This document shows, one piece after another, positions 8,017-17,429 of a stretch of 34,907 bases of DNA. Numbering within the stretch: position 1 is the first letter of the stretch; each line of letters begins with the position of its first letter. The translations under genes were made by a program, and so were the position numbers. Source of the stretch: Candidatus Tenebribacter davisii (lineage in GTDB: Bacteria > Cloacimonadota > Cloacimonadia > Cloacimonadales > TCS61); contig JAVCCH010000093.1 in the NCBI GenBank assembly GCA_030765535.1, positions 1 through 34,907 on the forward strand, read 5' to 3'. Below the pieces are notes generated by a model that was given only the letters and a program-made list of their open reading frames with translations, was not told where the DNA came from and did not search any database.

Positions 8017-9490
8017 ATTTATTGGAGCAATCGATCAGGGAACAACCAGTACCAGGTTTATTCTCTTCGATCATGAAAGCAGGAAAGTAGCTTCCCACCG
8101 AATAGAGCATCGGCAAATATTTCCAAAAGCCGGCTGGGTAGAACATGACCCTATAGAGATCTGGCAGAATACGAAAAAAGTTATTAAGAAAACCACTTCA
8201 AAAGCCGGAATATCTGAAGAATTCATTGCTGCTATAGGCATTACAAATCAACGTGAAACTACAGTAATTTGGAATAGAAAAACCGGTAAACCTTATTATA
8301 ATGCTATTGTATGGCAAGATATCCGTACAGACAAAATTTGCCGATCTCTAAAAAAACATGAAAATTTATTTCAGCAAAAAACAGGACTTCCCATCTCGAC
8401 CTATTTTTCCGGTCCAAAGATCAAATGGCTTCTGGAAAATGTGAAAGGTCTTCGCAAAAATGCAGAAAATGGAGATGCAATTTTTGGGAATATGGATAGC
8501 TGGATTACTTGGAATTTATCCGGTGGAAAACATTTAACAGATGTAACAAATGCCAGCCGAACAATGCTGATGAATTTGCAGACACTTGAGTGGGATGATG
8601 AATTATTACAAATTCTTGATATTCCACGACAAATACTTCCCACCATTTGCTCTTCATCTGAGATCTATGGAAAAACGAAATTAGGATTCAAAAAAGAGAT
8701 CCCCATTTCTGGAATTCTGGGTGATCAGCAGGCAGCATTAGTTGGTCAAACCTGTTTTAAAAAAGGTGATGTAAAAAATACTTACGGAACTGGATGTTTT
8801 ATTCTGTTGAATACCGGCCATAAAATCTGTCATTCTAAAAATGGATTACTCACAACTGTGGGTTATCAGATTAAAGGTCAGAAACCGGTTTTTGCCCTGG
8901 AAGGTTCAGTTGCCATTGCCGGATCCTTAATTCAATGGATCAGAGATAATTTTAGTTTGATTACAAAATCAAGTGAGATCAATGATCTGGCAGAAAAAGT
9001 TGAAGATAATGGCGGAGTTTACTTTGTGCCTGCTTTTTCTGGTCTTTTCGCTCCACATTGGAATTCAAGAGCACGTGGCACAATTATCGGACTTACTCAT
9101 TATGTTACAAAATCACATCTTGCCAGAGCAGTTTTGGAATCTACCGCATTCCAGACTCGTGATGTATTTGAAGCAATGCAAAAAGATTCCGGGTTGAAGA
9201 TCCAATGGCTTAAAGTTGATGGTGGAATGACTGCGAGTGAACTCCTTATGCAGTTTCAAGCAGACATTCTGGATATTTCTGTGATTGTGCCTGAGATAAC
9301 TGAGACAACTGCACTTGGCGCTGCTTATGCTGCTGGGCTAGCTATTGGATATTGGAAAAATGAAAGTGAGTTGCAGCAAAACTGGCAGGAAAAGAAAGTG
9401 TGGAAATCTGATATGACTAAGCAAAAAAGAGATAAATTATATAATAAATGGCAGAAAGCAGTGAAAAGATCACTTGATTGGGAGGAATAA
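8009..9490 (+). CDS. glpK: Glycerol kinase
   Basis: ATP-dependent phosphorylation of glycerol to glycerol-3-phosphate in the cytoplasm, feeding phospholipid synthesis or glycolysis. It is a full-length FGGY-family protein of 493 residues. The phosphate-1 loop is [10 protein letters not shown], the FGGY signature 1 is [13 protein letters not shown] (a Pro replaces the usual Thr), [12 protein letters not shown] and TYGTGCF lie in the active cleft, and the second signature is [17 protein letters not shown]. It begins inside the end of the DUF2161 gene (8-base overlap) and the downstream esterase starts 3 bases after its stop. The esterase neighbour suggests that glycerol comes from acylglycerol hydrolysis. 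No glycerol facilitator gene is in the window. Confidence 0.95.
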   Translation: MSKFIGAIDQGTTSTRFILFDHESRKVASHRIEHRQIFPKAGWVEHDPIEIWQNTKKVIKKTTSKAGISEEFIAAIGITNQRETTVIWNRKTGKPYYNAIVWQDIRTDKICRSLKKHENLFQQKTGLPISTYFSGPKIKWLLENVKGLRKNAENGDAIFGNMDSWITWNLSGGKHLTDVTNASRTMLMNLQTLEWDDELLQILDIPRQILPTICSSSEIYGKTKLGFKKEIPISGILGDQQAALVGQTCFKKGDVKNTYGTGCFILLNTGHKICHSKNGLLTTVGYQIKGQKPVFALEGSVAIAGSLIQWIRDNFSLITKSSEINDLAEKVEDNGGVYFVPAFSGLFAPHWNSRARGTIIGLTHYVTKSHLARAVLESTAFQTRDVFEAMQKDSGLKIQWLKVDGGMTASELLMQFQADILDISVIVPEITETTALGAAYAAGLAIGYWKNESELQQNWQEKKVWKSDMTKQKRDKLYNKWQKAVKRSLDWEE

Positions 9491-9492
9491 TT

Positions 9493-10236
9493 ATGGATCT
9501 AACAAAATTTCACAAACCATTTTCGCATAAATCAGATAGTGAAGTAGGAGTTTTAGTAATTCACGGAATTACATCAACTACATCATCCATGGAATTTCTA
9601 GCAATACAATTTGCTAATACCGGATTCAATGTTGAATTACCCGGTCTAACCGGTCATGGAACAAAATGGCAGGACATGAATTCCTTAAAATATACCGATT
9701 GGATTGATGACCTGGAAAAAGCTTTAGCAAAGTTAAAAAATAGATGTTCAAAAATTTTCCTCTGCGGATTATCTCTGGGCGGAGGATTGGCTTTGTTCAT
9801 GGCTGGTAAACATCCTGAAATAAGCGGTGTGATCCTCATCAATCATGCAGCTAAATTCACAAATCCAAAATTCTGGTTCGTTCCCATTTTAAAGAAGTTC
9901 GTCAAATCTGTTCCTGCTGTAGCTTCCGATCTTAAAGATCCGGATGCAAAAGAAATAGCTTATGATCGTACCCCTACAAATGGTGTTCATGAAATGTTGA
10001 AAATGCTGAAAGAAGTAAAAAAAATGCAGCCGCATATTAATTCACCTGTGCTTATTTTCAAATCAAAAGAAGATCACGTAGTTCCACGCATTAGCGCTAC
10101 ATTTACAATGAAAATGCTGGGTTCAAAAGATAAAGAATTGATCTGGCTGGAAAATTCCTATCATGTTGCTCCACTGGATTATGACAAAGAATTGATCGCA
10201 AAGAAAAGTATTGAATTTATTGAAAAACGCATTTAA
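9493..10236 (+). CDS. Alpha/beta-hydrolase, carboxylesterase/monoacylglycerol-lipase-like
   Basis: Serine hydrolase of 247 residues resembling Est30-type carboxylesterases and bacterial monoacylglycerol lipases. The complete triad is visible: nucleophile Ser94 in GLSLGG, Asp194 in SKEDHVV and His224 in NSYHVAPLD; LVIHGITS at 21-28 supplies the oxyanion hole. No signal peptide, so it is cytoplasmic. The ATG at 9493 is chosen because GGAGG at 9481-9485 sits 7 bases upstream; this ribosome site overlaps the end of glpK. Direct coupling to glycerol kinase suggests it releases glycerol from monoacylglycerols, which glpK then phosphorylates. The substrate is inferred from context only. It is the last gene of the operon. 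Confidence 0.82.
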   Translation: MDLTKFHKPFSHKSDSEVGVLVIHGITSTTSSMEFLAIQFANTGFNVELPGLTGHGTKWQDMNSLKYTDWIDDLEKALAKLKNRCSKIFLCGLSLGGGLALFMAGKHPEISGVILINHAAKFTNPKFWFVPILKKFVKSVPAVASDLKDPDAKEIAYDRTPTNGVHEMLKMLKEVKKMQPHINSPVLIFKSKEDHVVPRISATFTMKMLGSKDKELIWLENSYHVAPLDYDKELIAKKSIEFIEKRI

Positions 10237-10247
10237 AACATCTTCTG

Positions 10248-10299
10248 AGTGTAAAAAAAGTTTAACTATTATTACAACGTAGTGTAAAAATAGTTTGAC
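10248..10299 (+). repeat. Two 19-bp direct repeats upstream of the isomerase-macro gene
   Basis: Near-identical units AGTGTAAAAA-A/T-AGTTT-A/G-AC occur at 10248-10266 and 10281-10299, differing at two positions and spaced 33 bases start to start, about three helical turns. The second overlaps the -35 element of the candidate promoter. They may be a paired operator, or the leftover end of an IS21-like element, whose termini carry similar multiple repeats. No transposase is nearby. Confidence 0.6.
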
Positions 10300-10324
10300 C
10301 TTTTAAATATAGATAAAGTATTAT
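10295..10324 (+). promoter_or_regulatory. Candidate sigma-70-type promoter for the isomerase-macro gene
   Basis: TTGACC at 10295-10300 and TATTAT at 10319-10324 are separated by 18 bases, and the ATG follows 35 bases after the -10. The intervening sequence is nearly pure A/T. The -35 falls inside the second direct repeat, so a repeat-binding protein would compete with RNA polymerase. Confidence 0.5.
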
Positions 10325-10359
10325 ATTTTATATTAAATAGTAAAAATTCGGAGAAAAAT

Positions 10360-12855
10360 ATGTTAAATAAGTTCGATCCAACAAAAACCATTTCATGGAT
10401 GAATCTCGAAGAGCATTTTCAACGCATGAAAAATCTTCATATGAAAGATCTATTTGCTAAAGATAAAAAACGTTTCGATAAATTCTCTCTTAATTTTGAA
10501 GATATCCTCATAGATTTTTCCAAAAATATTATTACTGAAGAAACCTTAAAACGGCTCTTGCAATTAGCTGAAGAAATTAATTTAAACTCGGCCATTAACG
10601 CTATGTTTTCCGGTGTAAAGATCAATGAAACCGAAGATCGGGCAGTTTTGCATACAGCTCTTAGAAATCGTTCCAATACCCCGGTATTTTTGGATGGGAA
10701 AGATTTAATGCCAGAAGTAAATGAAGTTCTTAACCAGATGAAAGAATTTTCTGAAAAGATCACATCCGGGACCTGGAAAGGCTATACAGGTAAATCAATA
10801 ACTGATATTGTAAACATTGGAATTGGCGGTTCCAATTTGGGTCCGCTGATGGTTACAGAAGCTCTCAAACCTTATTCCAATGGAATAAATACTCATTATG
10901 TTTCTAATGTAGATGGAACGCATTTGGTTGAAACCCTCAAGAAACTTGAGCAGGAAACTACCCTTTTCTTAATAGCTTCCAAAACATTCACAACCCAAGA
11001 AACTATGACCAATGCCTACTCTGCCAGAGAATGGTTTTTAACTAAAGCTAACAATAATGATCACGTTAAACAACATTTTGCAGCAATCTCTACAAATAAA
11101 GAAGGTGTAGAAGAATTCGGTATAGATCCGGAAAATATGTTTTGTCTCTGGGATTGGGTGGGAGGAAGATACTCACTCTGGAGTGCTATCGGTCTTTCTA
11201 TTGCCTGTTCAATCGGGTTTAATAACTTTGAAGAATTACTTGATGGTGCCCATGCTATGGATGTCCATTTTAGAGAAACTCAATTTAAAGATAATATTCC
11301 TATATTATTGGCTCTTATAGGTATTTGGTATAATAATTTTTTCGGTGCCGAAACAGAAGCAATATTGCCTTATGATCAATATTTACATAGGTTCCCAGCC
11401 TATTTCCAGCAGGGAAATATGGAAAGCAATGGCAAGTGCGTAGACCGCTTTGGTAATGAAGTGAGTTATCAAACCGGACCTATTATTTGGGGAGAACCTG
11501 GTACCAATGGACAGCATGCATTTTATCAACTTATCCATCAGGGAACAAAAATGATACCTTGTGATTTTCTAGCTCCGGCAATTTCACATAATCCGGTTGG
11601 TGATCACCACCAGATACTGCTCTCAAACTTTTTTGCTCAAACAGAAGCACTGATGAACGGAAAGACAGAGAAAGAAGTAATTTCAGAACTTAAAAAAGAG
11701 GGAAAAACAGAAGAACAAATAAGTGCACTTCTTCCCTACAATACTTTTAAAGGAAACAAACCAACAAACTCTATTCTTTTTAAACAGTTAACTCCCAGAA
11801 CGTTGGGAAGTCTCATTGCCATGTATGAACATAAAATTTTCACACAGGGAATTATCTGGAATATTTTCAGTTTTGATCAATGGGGTGTAGAACTTGGAAA
11901 ACAGCTTGCTGAAAAGATCTTACCGGAATTGAATACTTCAAAAGTAATCTTATCTCATGATGTCTCAACTAATAATTTAATTAACTATTATAAGAAAATG
12001 AGAAGTTCACGTTCCAAACTCAAGAAATTAAATCTGGATAAAATAAACCTATCTGTTAATTTACCAATTCCTGATTGGGATCCCAAGAATCTTACAAAGC
12101 TGCATTATCAAGTCTTGAAAGCTTGCTCAAATCATGAAATGTCAACTAAACAAATTTCTGAGAATATTGGCAGAAACGGTAAATCCGGTAATTTTAAACG
12201 TGCTATCACTCTTCTCCGATCTTATAAATTAATTGCCTATAAATTCCCGAATAAACCGGGAAGTTCATATCAAAAATATAAAATAACAAATCTGGGGATT
12301 AATACAATTAGTAAACTTGAAAGTATTGACCTTAAATTAATGGATCATGTACAGGTAATGAAAGGCGATATCACCAAAATTAAAGTTGGCGCTATAGTTA
12401 ATGCTGCTAATACCACACTTCTTGGTGGCGGCGGTGTGGATGGAGCTATCCATAATGCAGCTGGTGAAGAGCTATTGCGTGAGTGCAGAAAATTGGGTGG
12501 CTGTGCAACCGGAAAAGCAAAGATCACCAAAGGACATAACCTACCGGCAAAATATGTTATCCATACCGTTGGCCCGGTTTGGCATGGGGGAAAAACAAAA
12601 GAGGATGAATTACTTAGAAGCTGTTATCGAAATTCATTTGAACTTGCCAGTCAGAATGCTATAAAATCAATTGCTTTTCCCGCTATAAGTTGTGGGATAT
12701 ATAGATTTCCCATAGAAAAAGCCGCAAAAATAGCGATTGAAGAAGCAAAAAATTATGTTAAAGAACACTCTGAGATAAAAAAAGTATTATTGGTTTGCTA
12801 TAATGAAGAAGTATATCAAATCTATAAAAAAATTCTGGAAAATGATTTTAGTTGA
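10360..12855 (+). CDS. pgi: Trimodular fusion: glucose-6-phosphate isomerase - winged helix - macro domain
   Basis: A single uninterrupted 831-codon frame. Residues 1 to about 550 are a complete glucose-6-phosphate isomerase (glucose-6-P to fructose-6-P): [14 protein letters not shown] is signature 1, [10 protein letters not shown] holds the catalytic Glu, [16 protein letters not shown] the catalytic His, [13 protein letters not shown] the active-site Lys, and [13 protein letters not shown] matches the normal C-terminus of such enzymes. After a basic linker, residues 578-646 form a winged helix ([22 protein letters not shown]). Residues 661-828 are a macro domain with GDITKI, IVNAAN, the [14 protein letters not shown] loop and [10 protein letters not shown], as in O-acetyl-ADP-ribose/ADP-ribosyl hydrolases of the MacroD/YmdB type. 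The start has GGAG seven bases upstream. The internal ATG at 11998 lacks a good ribosome site, favouring one polypeptide. The fusion is directly visible; a role linking sugar metabolism to ADP-ribose signalling is inference. Confidence 0.88.
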   Translation: MLNKFDPTKTISWMNLEEHFQRMKNLHMKDLFAKDKKRFDKFSLNFEDILIDFSKNIITEETLKRLLQLAEEINLNSAINAMFSGVKINETEDRAVLHTALRNRSNTPVFLDGKDLMPEVNEVLNQMKEFSEKITSGTWKGYTGKSITDIVNIGIGGSNLGPLMVTEALKPYSNGINTHYVSNVDGTHLVETLKKLEQETTLFLIASKTFTTQETMTNAYSAREWFLTKANNNDHVKQHFAAISTNKEGVEEFGIDPENMFCLWDWVGGRYSLWSAIGLSIACSIGFNNFEELLDGAHAMDVHFRETQFKDNIPILLALIGIWYNNFFGAETEAILPYDQYLHRFPAYFQQGNMESNGKCVDRFGNEVSYQTGPIIWGEPGTNGQHAFYQLIHQGTKMIPCDFLAPAISHNPVGDHHQILLSNFFAQTEALMNGKTEKEVISELKKEGKTEEQISALLPYNTFKGNKPTNSILFKQLTPRTLGSLIAMYEHKIFTQGIIWNIFSFDQWGVELGKQLAEKILPELNTSKVILSHDVSTNNLINYYKKMRSSRSKLKKLNLDKINLSVNLPIPDWDPKNLTKLHYQVLKACSNHEMSTKQISENIGRNGKSGNFKRAITLLRSYKLIAYKFPNKPGSSYQKYKITNLGINTISKLESIDLKLMDHVQVMKGDITKIKVGAIVNAANTTLLGGGGVDGAIHNAAGEELLRECRKLGGCATGKAKITKGHNLPAKYVIHTVGPVWHGGKTKEDELLRSCYRNSFELASQNAIKSIAFPAISCGIYRFPIEKAAKIAIEEAKNYVKEHSEIKKVLLVCYNEEVYQIYKKILENDFS

Positions 12856-12857
12856 AT

Positions 12858-13487
12858 ATGAAATTAGTTAAAACAAGAGACGGCTCTTTCACAGTCTACA
12901 ATGAAAATGCAGGTGAGCATTATCACACGATCTCCGGTGCAATTGAAGAAGCATTTGAAAAGCATGTGAATGCTTTGGGAATTGAAGACGGAATGTATAT
13001 TCTCGATTTCTGTTTTGGTCTTGGCTATAATTCCATTGCCGCCTGTAAAGATCATTCAAATTTGCATATCATTGCACTGGAAAATGACATTGAAATTATT
13101 AAGACAATGAAGAATATTGAGATCCCCGAAATATTATCAGTAGAATTTGATTTTTTCAGAAATATTGTAGATAGTTTAGATGTTACAGATTCCCATAACA
13201 ACAGAATTCAAATATTATTAGGTGATGCCTTACAAAAAATTGATAAACTACCCAGTATGTACTTTGACAGAGTCTTTTTCGATCCTTTCTCTCCTAAAAA
13301 ACAACCTGAAATGTGGAGTGAAGACATTTTCCAAAAAATATACAACAAAATGAAAAAAGGTGCAAAATTAAGTACTTACAGTTGCGCTAAATGGATCAGG
13401 AAAAATATGGTTTCAGCAGGATTCAAAGTTATTGACGGTCCCATTATCGGACGTAAAAGTCCCGCTACAATTGGAGTGAAAAAATAA
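12858..13487 (+). CDS. mnmD: MnmC-type tRNA (mnm5U34) methyltransferase domain protein (MnmD-like, DUF752)
   Basis: SAM-dependent methyltransferase resembling the methyltransferase half of MnmC, which completes mnm5(s2)U34 in tRNA. The SAM site is ILDFCFGLGYNSIAA, followed by an acidic residue after the next strand (ALEND). The family-specific motif DPFSPKKQPEMWSEDIF is clear, and the protein ends with the usual GRKSPATIG-like element. The N-terminus (TRDGSFTVYNENAGEHYHTISGAIEEAFEKHV) also matches. No FAD-oxidase half is present, so this is the stand-alone type. The ATG at 12858 lies 2 bases after the stop of the isomerase-macro gene; a TTG at 12852 overlapping that stop is an alternative. 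No good ribosome site is visible, so translation may be coupled to the gene upstream. Confidence 0.8.
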   Translation: MKLVKTRDGSFTVYNENAGEHYHTISGAIEEAFEKHVNALGIEDGMYILDFCFGLGYNSIAACKDHSNLHIIALENDIEIIKTMKNIEIPEILSVEFDFFRNIVDSLDVTDSHNNRIQILLGDALQKIDKLPSMYFDRVFFDPFSPKKQPEMWSEDIFQKIYNKMKKGAKLSTYSCAKWIRKNMVSAGFKVIDGPIIGRKSPATIGVKK

Positions 13488-13577
13488 TGTGTATTATGTA
13501 CAAAAAATCACTTGCAATAAATCTTGTTCTCAAGCTAAAGGTTATTAAAACTTTAAACTGAAGCAAAAGAGGAATAG

Positions 13578-14609
13578 ATGTTAGAAAGAATTGTTGATCC
13601 GGCTAATGTACCGGAAGAGAAAGATTTTGACCGCAGTTTGCGTCCAAAAACATTGGCTGAATTTGTCGGTCAAGAAAAGATGAAGGAGATCCTGGATATT
13701 TCCATACAAGCCACAAAATTACGCAATGAACCACTTGATCATATCCTTTTTTACGGTCCACCCGGACTTGGAAAAACAACTTTAGCGCATATAATTTCCA
13801 ATGAACTTGGTGTAGAAGTGAAGGTGAGTTCTGGTCCTGTGCTGGAAAAAGCTCCAGACCTGGCAGGGATATTAACCAACCTGCAAAGGAATGATGTCTT
13901 CTTCATTGATGAAATTCACAGATTGAATCATGTAGTTGAAGAGTATATGTATCCTGCAATTGAAGATTTTGAAATGGAAATAATCATTGATAGCGGTCCA
14001 TCAGCTCGTTCACTCTCTATCGATATAGAACCATTCACCCTAATCGGTGCAACAACCAGAGCGGGATTATTAACATCTCCACTAAGAGCTCGTTTCGGTT
14101 TGGTTTTGCGTTTAGATTATTACGATGTAAAAAGTATTGAACATATCATCAGGCGTTCAGCTGGACTTCTGAACATACCTCTGGAAGAAGCGGGTACAAA
14201 AGAGATGGCACGACGCAGCCGTGGAACCCCACGAGTTGCTAATCGTCTGCTTCGACGTGTTCGGGATTATGCCCAGATAAAGGGTGACGGGGTTATTACA
14301 AAAGAGATCGCAATCAAAGCTCTTAAAATGTTGAATGTTGATTTTGCCGGACTGGATGATATGGATAAGCGTCTACTGAGAATTTTAATTGAGAATTACA
14401 ACGGTGGACCGGTTGGTTTGAAAACATTGGCAGTTGCCCTGGGAGAGGATGCTGGAACAGTTGAAGAAATCTACGAACCTTATCTAATTCAGCAAGGTTT
14501 CCTGGATAGAACTTCCCAAGGCAGAAAAGCAACAATGAAGACATATAAACATTTTAATATCAAACCAACTCGAGCTCAGATGAGTGTATTTGACACTATT
14601 GAGGAATAA
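13578..14609 (+). CDS. ruvB: Holliday junction branch migration ATPase RuvB
   Basis: Hexameric AAA+ motor that drives branch migration of Holliday junctions with RuvA. The protein of 343 residues shows the RuvB N-terminus ([11 protein letters not shown]), Walker [10 protein letters not shown] at residues 60-68, Walker B with DEIH at 111-114, the sensor region [18 protein letters not shown], the arginine-rich [14 protein letters not shown], and the C-terminal winged helix ending near [19 protein letters not shown] lies about 7 bases before the ATG. RuvA and RuvC genes are not adjacent. The next gene begins 1 base after its stop, so the two form a short operon. Confidence 0.97.
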   Translation: MLERIVDPANVPEEKDFDRSLRPKTLAEFVGQEKMKEILDISIQATKLRNEPLDHILFYGPPGLGKTTLAHIISNELGVEVKVSSGPVLEKAPDLAGILTNLQRNDVFFIDEIHRLNHVVEEYMYPAIEDFEMEIIIDSGPSARSLSIDIEPFTLIGATTRAGLLTSPLRARFGLVLRLDYYDVKSIEHIIRRSAGLLNIPLEEAGTKEMARRSRGTPRVANRLLRRVRDYAQIKGDGVITKEIAIKALKMLNVDFAGLDDMDKRLLRILIENYNGGPVGLKTLAVALGEDAGTVEEIYEPYLIQQGFLDRTSQGRKATMKTYKHFNIKPTRAQMSVFDTIEE

Positions 14610-14610
14610 T

Positions 14611-15051
14611 ATGAAAGAAAATATTGGAATAATTATTTGTGACCGTTATAGACGCTGTGCTGGAGGGAAATGTTTCCGTTCCTTACAAAAAAGAGAAGGT
14701 GCTTTTGCCCGTTACAAAAATACCGAAGTAGAACTTGTGGGCTATACAACTTGTGACGGATGTCCGGGTGGAAACATTGAATATGCTGTGGATGAAATGA
14801 TGAAAAATAATGTTACAAAAATTCATCTGGCAACTGGGCTTATCGTTGGTTATCCGCCTTGTCCTTATATCCATGACTTCATTAACTTCATTGAAACGAA
14901 ATATGGTTTGGAAGTTGTACTCGGTACTCATCCAATTCCCCAGAAATATTTTTTAATGCATGAAAAACTGGGAACCTGGAAAAATGATACCTGGCAGGAA
15001 TATATTAAGCCGACTTTGGTAGATGAAGAACTGAGACTGGAGTATGATTAA
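14611..15051 (+). CDS. CGGC-domain protein, putative metal-binding
   Basis: Small cytoplasmic protein of 146 residues resembling the CGGC domain family, which is rich in conserved Cys and His and is thought to bind metal; no reaction is established. Visible Cys positions are CDRYRRCAGGKC near the N-terminus (residues 10, 16, 21), TTCDGCPGG (about 47-50) and YPPCPYIHDF (about 89). The ATG at 14611 is used because GAGG sits six bases upstream within the end of ruvB; an upstream GTG at 14584 would lie inside ruvB without a ribosome site. Co-transcription with ruvB is likely from the 1-base gap, but it may carry no functional meaning. Confidence 0.75.
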   Translation: MKENIGIIICDRYRRCAGGKCFRSLQKREGAFARYKNTEVELVGYTTCDGCPGGNIEYAVDEMMKNNVTKIHLATGLIVGYPPCPYIHDFINFIETKYGLEVVLGTHPIPQKYFLMHEKLGTWKNDTWQEYIKPTLVDEELRLEYD

Positions 15052-15119
15052 CCAATTATTTTGCCAAGTTCTCCCAAAGCTTGACGAAAAATAATAGATA
15101 AATTTTTTCACTTTTAAGT

Positions 15120-15196
<77 letters not shown>

Positions 15197-15264
15197 TTAT
15201 TTTTTTGGTGTATGTTTCTGTACATACTTTGATGTTGTCTTTATTAATCATGGAGAAATAAATT

Positions 15265-16485
15265 ATGAATATTGAAACGTTCCAAGATTTACTCAATCTT
15301 ACAATAATTCAGACCTATCTGGTTATGGCTGCAACAGCTTTTATCCTGGCATTTCTGCTTTATTTTATTACAAAAAACATCTTCCTTAGAATTATAATAA
15401 AAGTTAGTAAGAAAACTAAAACCCTGTGGGACGATAAGCTGGTTGAACGCAAAGTTTTCCACAAACTAAGCTACATTGTCCCACTGGTAGTTATCTATTA
15501 TAGCGCAACACTTTTCCCTGCTTTCACTACTATCATCCAGCGTCTGGCTAAAGCCGGAATGTGCTGGTTTGCTATTTTAGCAGTTTCTGCACTGCTCCTT
15601 GCAGTTAACGATATCTATCTCACCACACGACGTGCCAAAGAGAAACCCATCAAAAGTTACCTGCAGATCATTAATATCTTTTTCTTTATCATGGGTTTCA
15701 TCATCATTTTAGGAACACTACTGGGAAGATCACCCTGGGTATTCGTAAGCGGACTTGGGGCCATGACAGCAGTACTGCTATTGATCTTCAAAGATACGAT
15801 CCTCTCACTCATCGCCAGCATGCAAATCACCATTAATAACCTGATAGAAATTGGAGACTGGCTTTCTGTACCACAATTCAATGCTGATGGAAATGTGATA
15901 GATATTGCTTTGCATACGGTTAAAATCCAGAATTGGGATAAAACCATCTCCGTAATTCCCACTTATAAACTGATGGAAGGTACATTTAAAAATTGGCGTG
16001 GTATGCAGGAATCTGGAGGACGACGCATCAAACGTGCCATCAATCTTGATATCACCAGTATCCGTTTTTGTGATGATGCAATGATGCAGAAATTTGAACG
16101 TTTTGAGCTGCTGAAACCCTACCTTGCAGCAAAAAAGAAAGAACTAGCAGAATATAACTCCCACCATAATACTGAAGAGTTGATCAATGGTCGTAACCTT
16201 ACCAACATAGGTACACTGCGCGCCTATATTCAAGCTTACCTGCACAATCATCCCCGTATCAATAATGAGATGACCTTTTTGATACGTCAATTGGAGTCTG
16301 GAGCTTCCGGGCTGCCTATAGAAATCTATGTATTCACTGATGAAAAAGCTTGGGCAAATTACGAAGCAATTCAAGCCGATATCTTCGATCATATCCTGGC
16401 TGTAGTTCCAGAGTTTGGATTAAAAATTTTCCAGTATCCTACCGATTTAGGATTTGACTTAAAAAAATTAGGAATGCAAGAATAA
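15265..16485 (+). CDS. MscS-family mechanosensitive ion channel (YbdG-like)
   Basis: Inner-membrane channel that opens on hypoosmotic stress. The protein of 406 residues has an N-terminal hydrophobic half with about five helices (around residues 18-38, 68-85, 95-115, 133-152 and 160-180), followed by the MscS-type cytoplasmic domain. The pore-adjacent helix and beta domain are recognisable in GLGAMTAVLLLIFKDT, MQITINNLIEIGDWL and VKIQNWDKTISVIPTYKLMEG. The NWRGMQESGGRRIKRAINLD segment and overall length resemble E. coli YbdG more than MscS itself. AGAAAT-type sequence precedes the ATG (a GGAG lies 12 bases before). It is a monocistronic gene after the tRNA. Confidence 0.87.
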   Translation: MNIETFQDLLNLTIIQTYLVMAATAFILAFLLYFITKNIFLRIIIKVSKKTKTLWDDKLVERKVFHKLSYIVPLVVIYYSATLFPAFTTIIQRLAKAGMCWFAILAVSALLLAVNDIYLTTRRAKEKPIKSYLQIINIFFFIMGFIIILGTLLGRSPWVFVSGLGAMTAVLLLIFKDTILSLIASMQITINNLIEIGDWLSVPQFNADGNVIDIALHTVKIQNWDKTISVIPTYKLMEGTFKNWRGMQESGGRRIKRAINLDITSIRFCDDAMMQKFERFELLKPYLAAKKKELAEYNSHHNTEELINGRNLTNIGTLRAYIQAYLHNHPRINNEMTFLIRQLESGASGLPIEIYVFTDEKAWANYEAIQADIFDHILAVVPEFGLKIFQYPTDLGFDLKKLGMQE

Positions 16486-16563
16486 CTGAATTTTGATTGG
16501 ATAATTCTATTAAATATGCTACCATCATCCAGAATTTTATATCTTAATTGCTTCGAAAAGTGA

Positions 16564-17223
16564 TTACTTAGAAAAATAAACTGTCGCTTTAATGTATGGG
16601 AGGAAAAGCAAATTTCCTGTATCCTCAGCTAATGGGCGGACTCCTGCAATATCCCAGGCTACTCTTTCTCCTTTGAAACGAACTCCCAAAGATATAAATT
16701 TACTAAAATCATTATCCCACACAGAATTTGTTGTCTCATATTCAACAATACAAGCTGTACGTTCAGAAATATCCATTTTTCCACCAAACATAAAAAGATA
16801 TTCCCACTTTTTGGCATTTAATACTTTTAAACCTGAAATGCCTAAATGAATACTAGAATTTTCTTTGCTAATACTTAACACATTACCAATACTAAAACCT
16901 TCAATTTCTGCAGTATAGGCAAGCCAGGCTGCAGATTCTAAACTTTCAGTTCTTAAATAGTTTTGTTTAGCACCAATTGAAAAGGTATCTAAAAATTCGG
17001 TGACAACTGGAAACAGGGTAAAAAAACCAACATGAGTTCTATTGGTTGGTGCAAAAGTAAAGTTTAGGAAGACCAACTCATAATCTGTAAAATAAGTATT
17101 TCCAGCAGGCATAGTGTAAGCAGTAGGCATTGCAAACAATTCATGATCGCCAACTTGATAATCTCTTCCAAATAAGCCATTTGCCAGAAATAGTATTATA
17201 ATTAATGTGATGATCTGTTTCAT
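16564..17223 (-). CDS. Exported protein, probable outer-membrane beta-barrel, unknown function
   Basis: Protein of 219 residues starting MKQIITLIIILFLANG, a clear Sec signal peptide with probable cleavage near residue 18-20. The ATG at 17223 has GGGAG seven bases upstream; an in-frame upstream start at 17250 would bury the signal. The mature part alternates polar and hydrophobic/aromatic residues (TYFTDYELVFLNFTFAP, THVGFFTLFPV, KFISLGVRFKG) and ends YIKATVYFSK, close to a beta-barrel terminal strand. No catalytic motif is seen. It stands alone, divergent from gpsA with a 206-base intergenic region and convergent with the channel gene. The function is not known; the localisation is inferred from the pattern. 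Confidence 0.65.
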   Translation of the reverse strand: MKQIITLIIILFLANGLFGRDYQVGDHELFAMPTAYTMPAGNTYFTDYELVFLNFTFAPTNRTHVGFFTLFPVVTEFLDTFSIGAKQNYLRTESLESAAWLAYTAEIEGFSIGNVLSISKENSSIHLGISGLKVLNAKKWEYLFMFGGKMDISERTACIVEYETTNSVWDNDFSKFISLGVRFKGERVAWDIAGVRPLAEDTGNLLFLPYIKATVYFSK

Positions 17224-17429
17224 AAGCTCTCCCGTAATTAAAATTAACACTCTCCTTTAAGTTTCCTTAAGAATCTATGTCAAATTATATGTAGAAAATT
17301 CCTATGATTGATTAAACTAATTACTAACTTATGGAAAGTTGAGTATGATATACTCTACACAAAAAAATCTTTACTATAAATATAGACTTTCAAGACTTGC
17401 ATTAAATTAAATTCAGTTGGAGTAAAGTT

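Noticed and set aside
8973-9197. 74-codon frame inside glpK
   Set aside because: Out of frame with the kinase, no ribosome site, and the kinase motifs run through the region uninterrupted.
10237-10359. A complete insertion element between the esterase and isomerase genes
   Set aside because: Only 123 bases, two direct repeats, no inverted terminal pair, target duplication or transposase.
15061-15119. TTGACG upstream of the tRNA as a promoter
   Set aside because: No -10-like hexamer occurs at 16-18 bases; the region is only A/T-rich.
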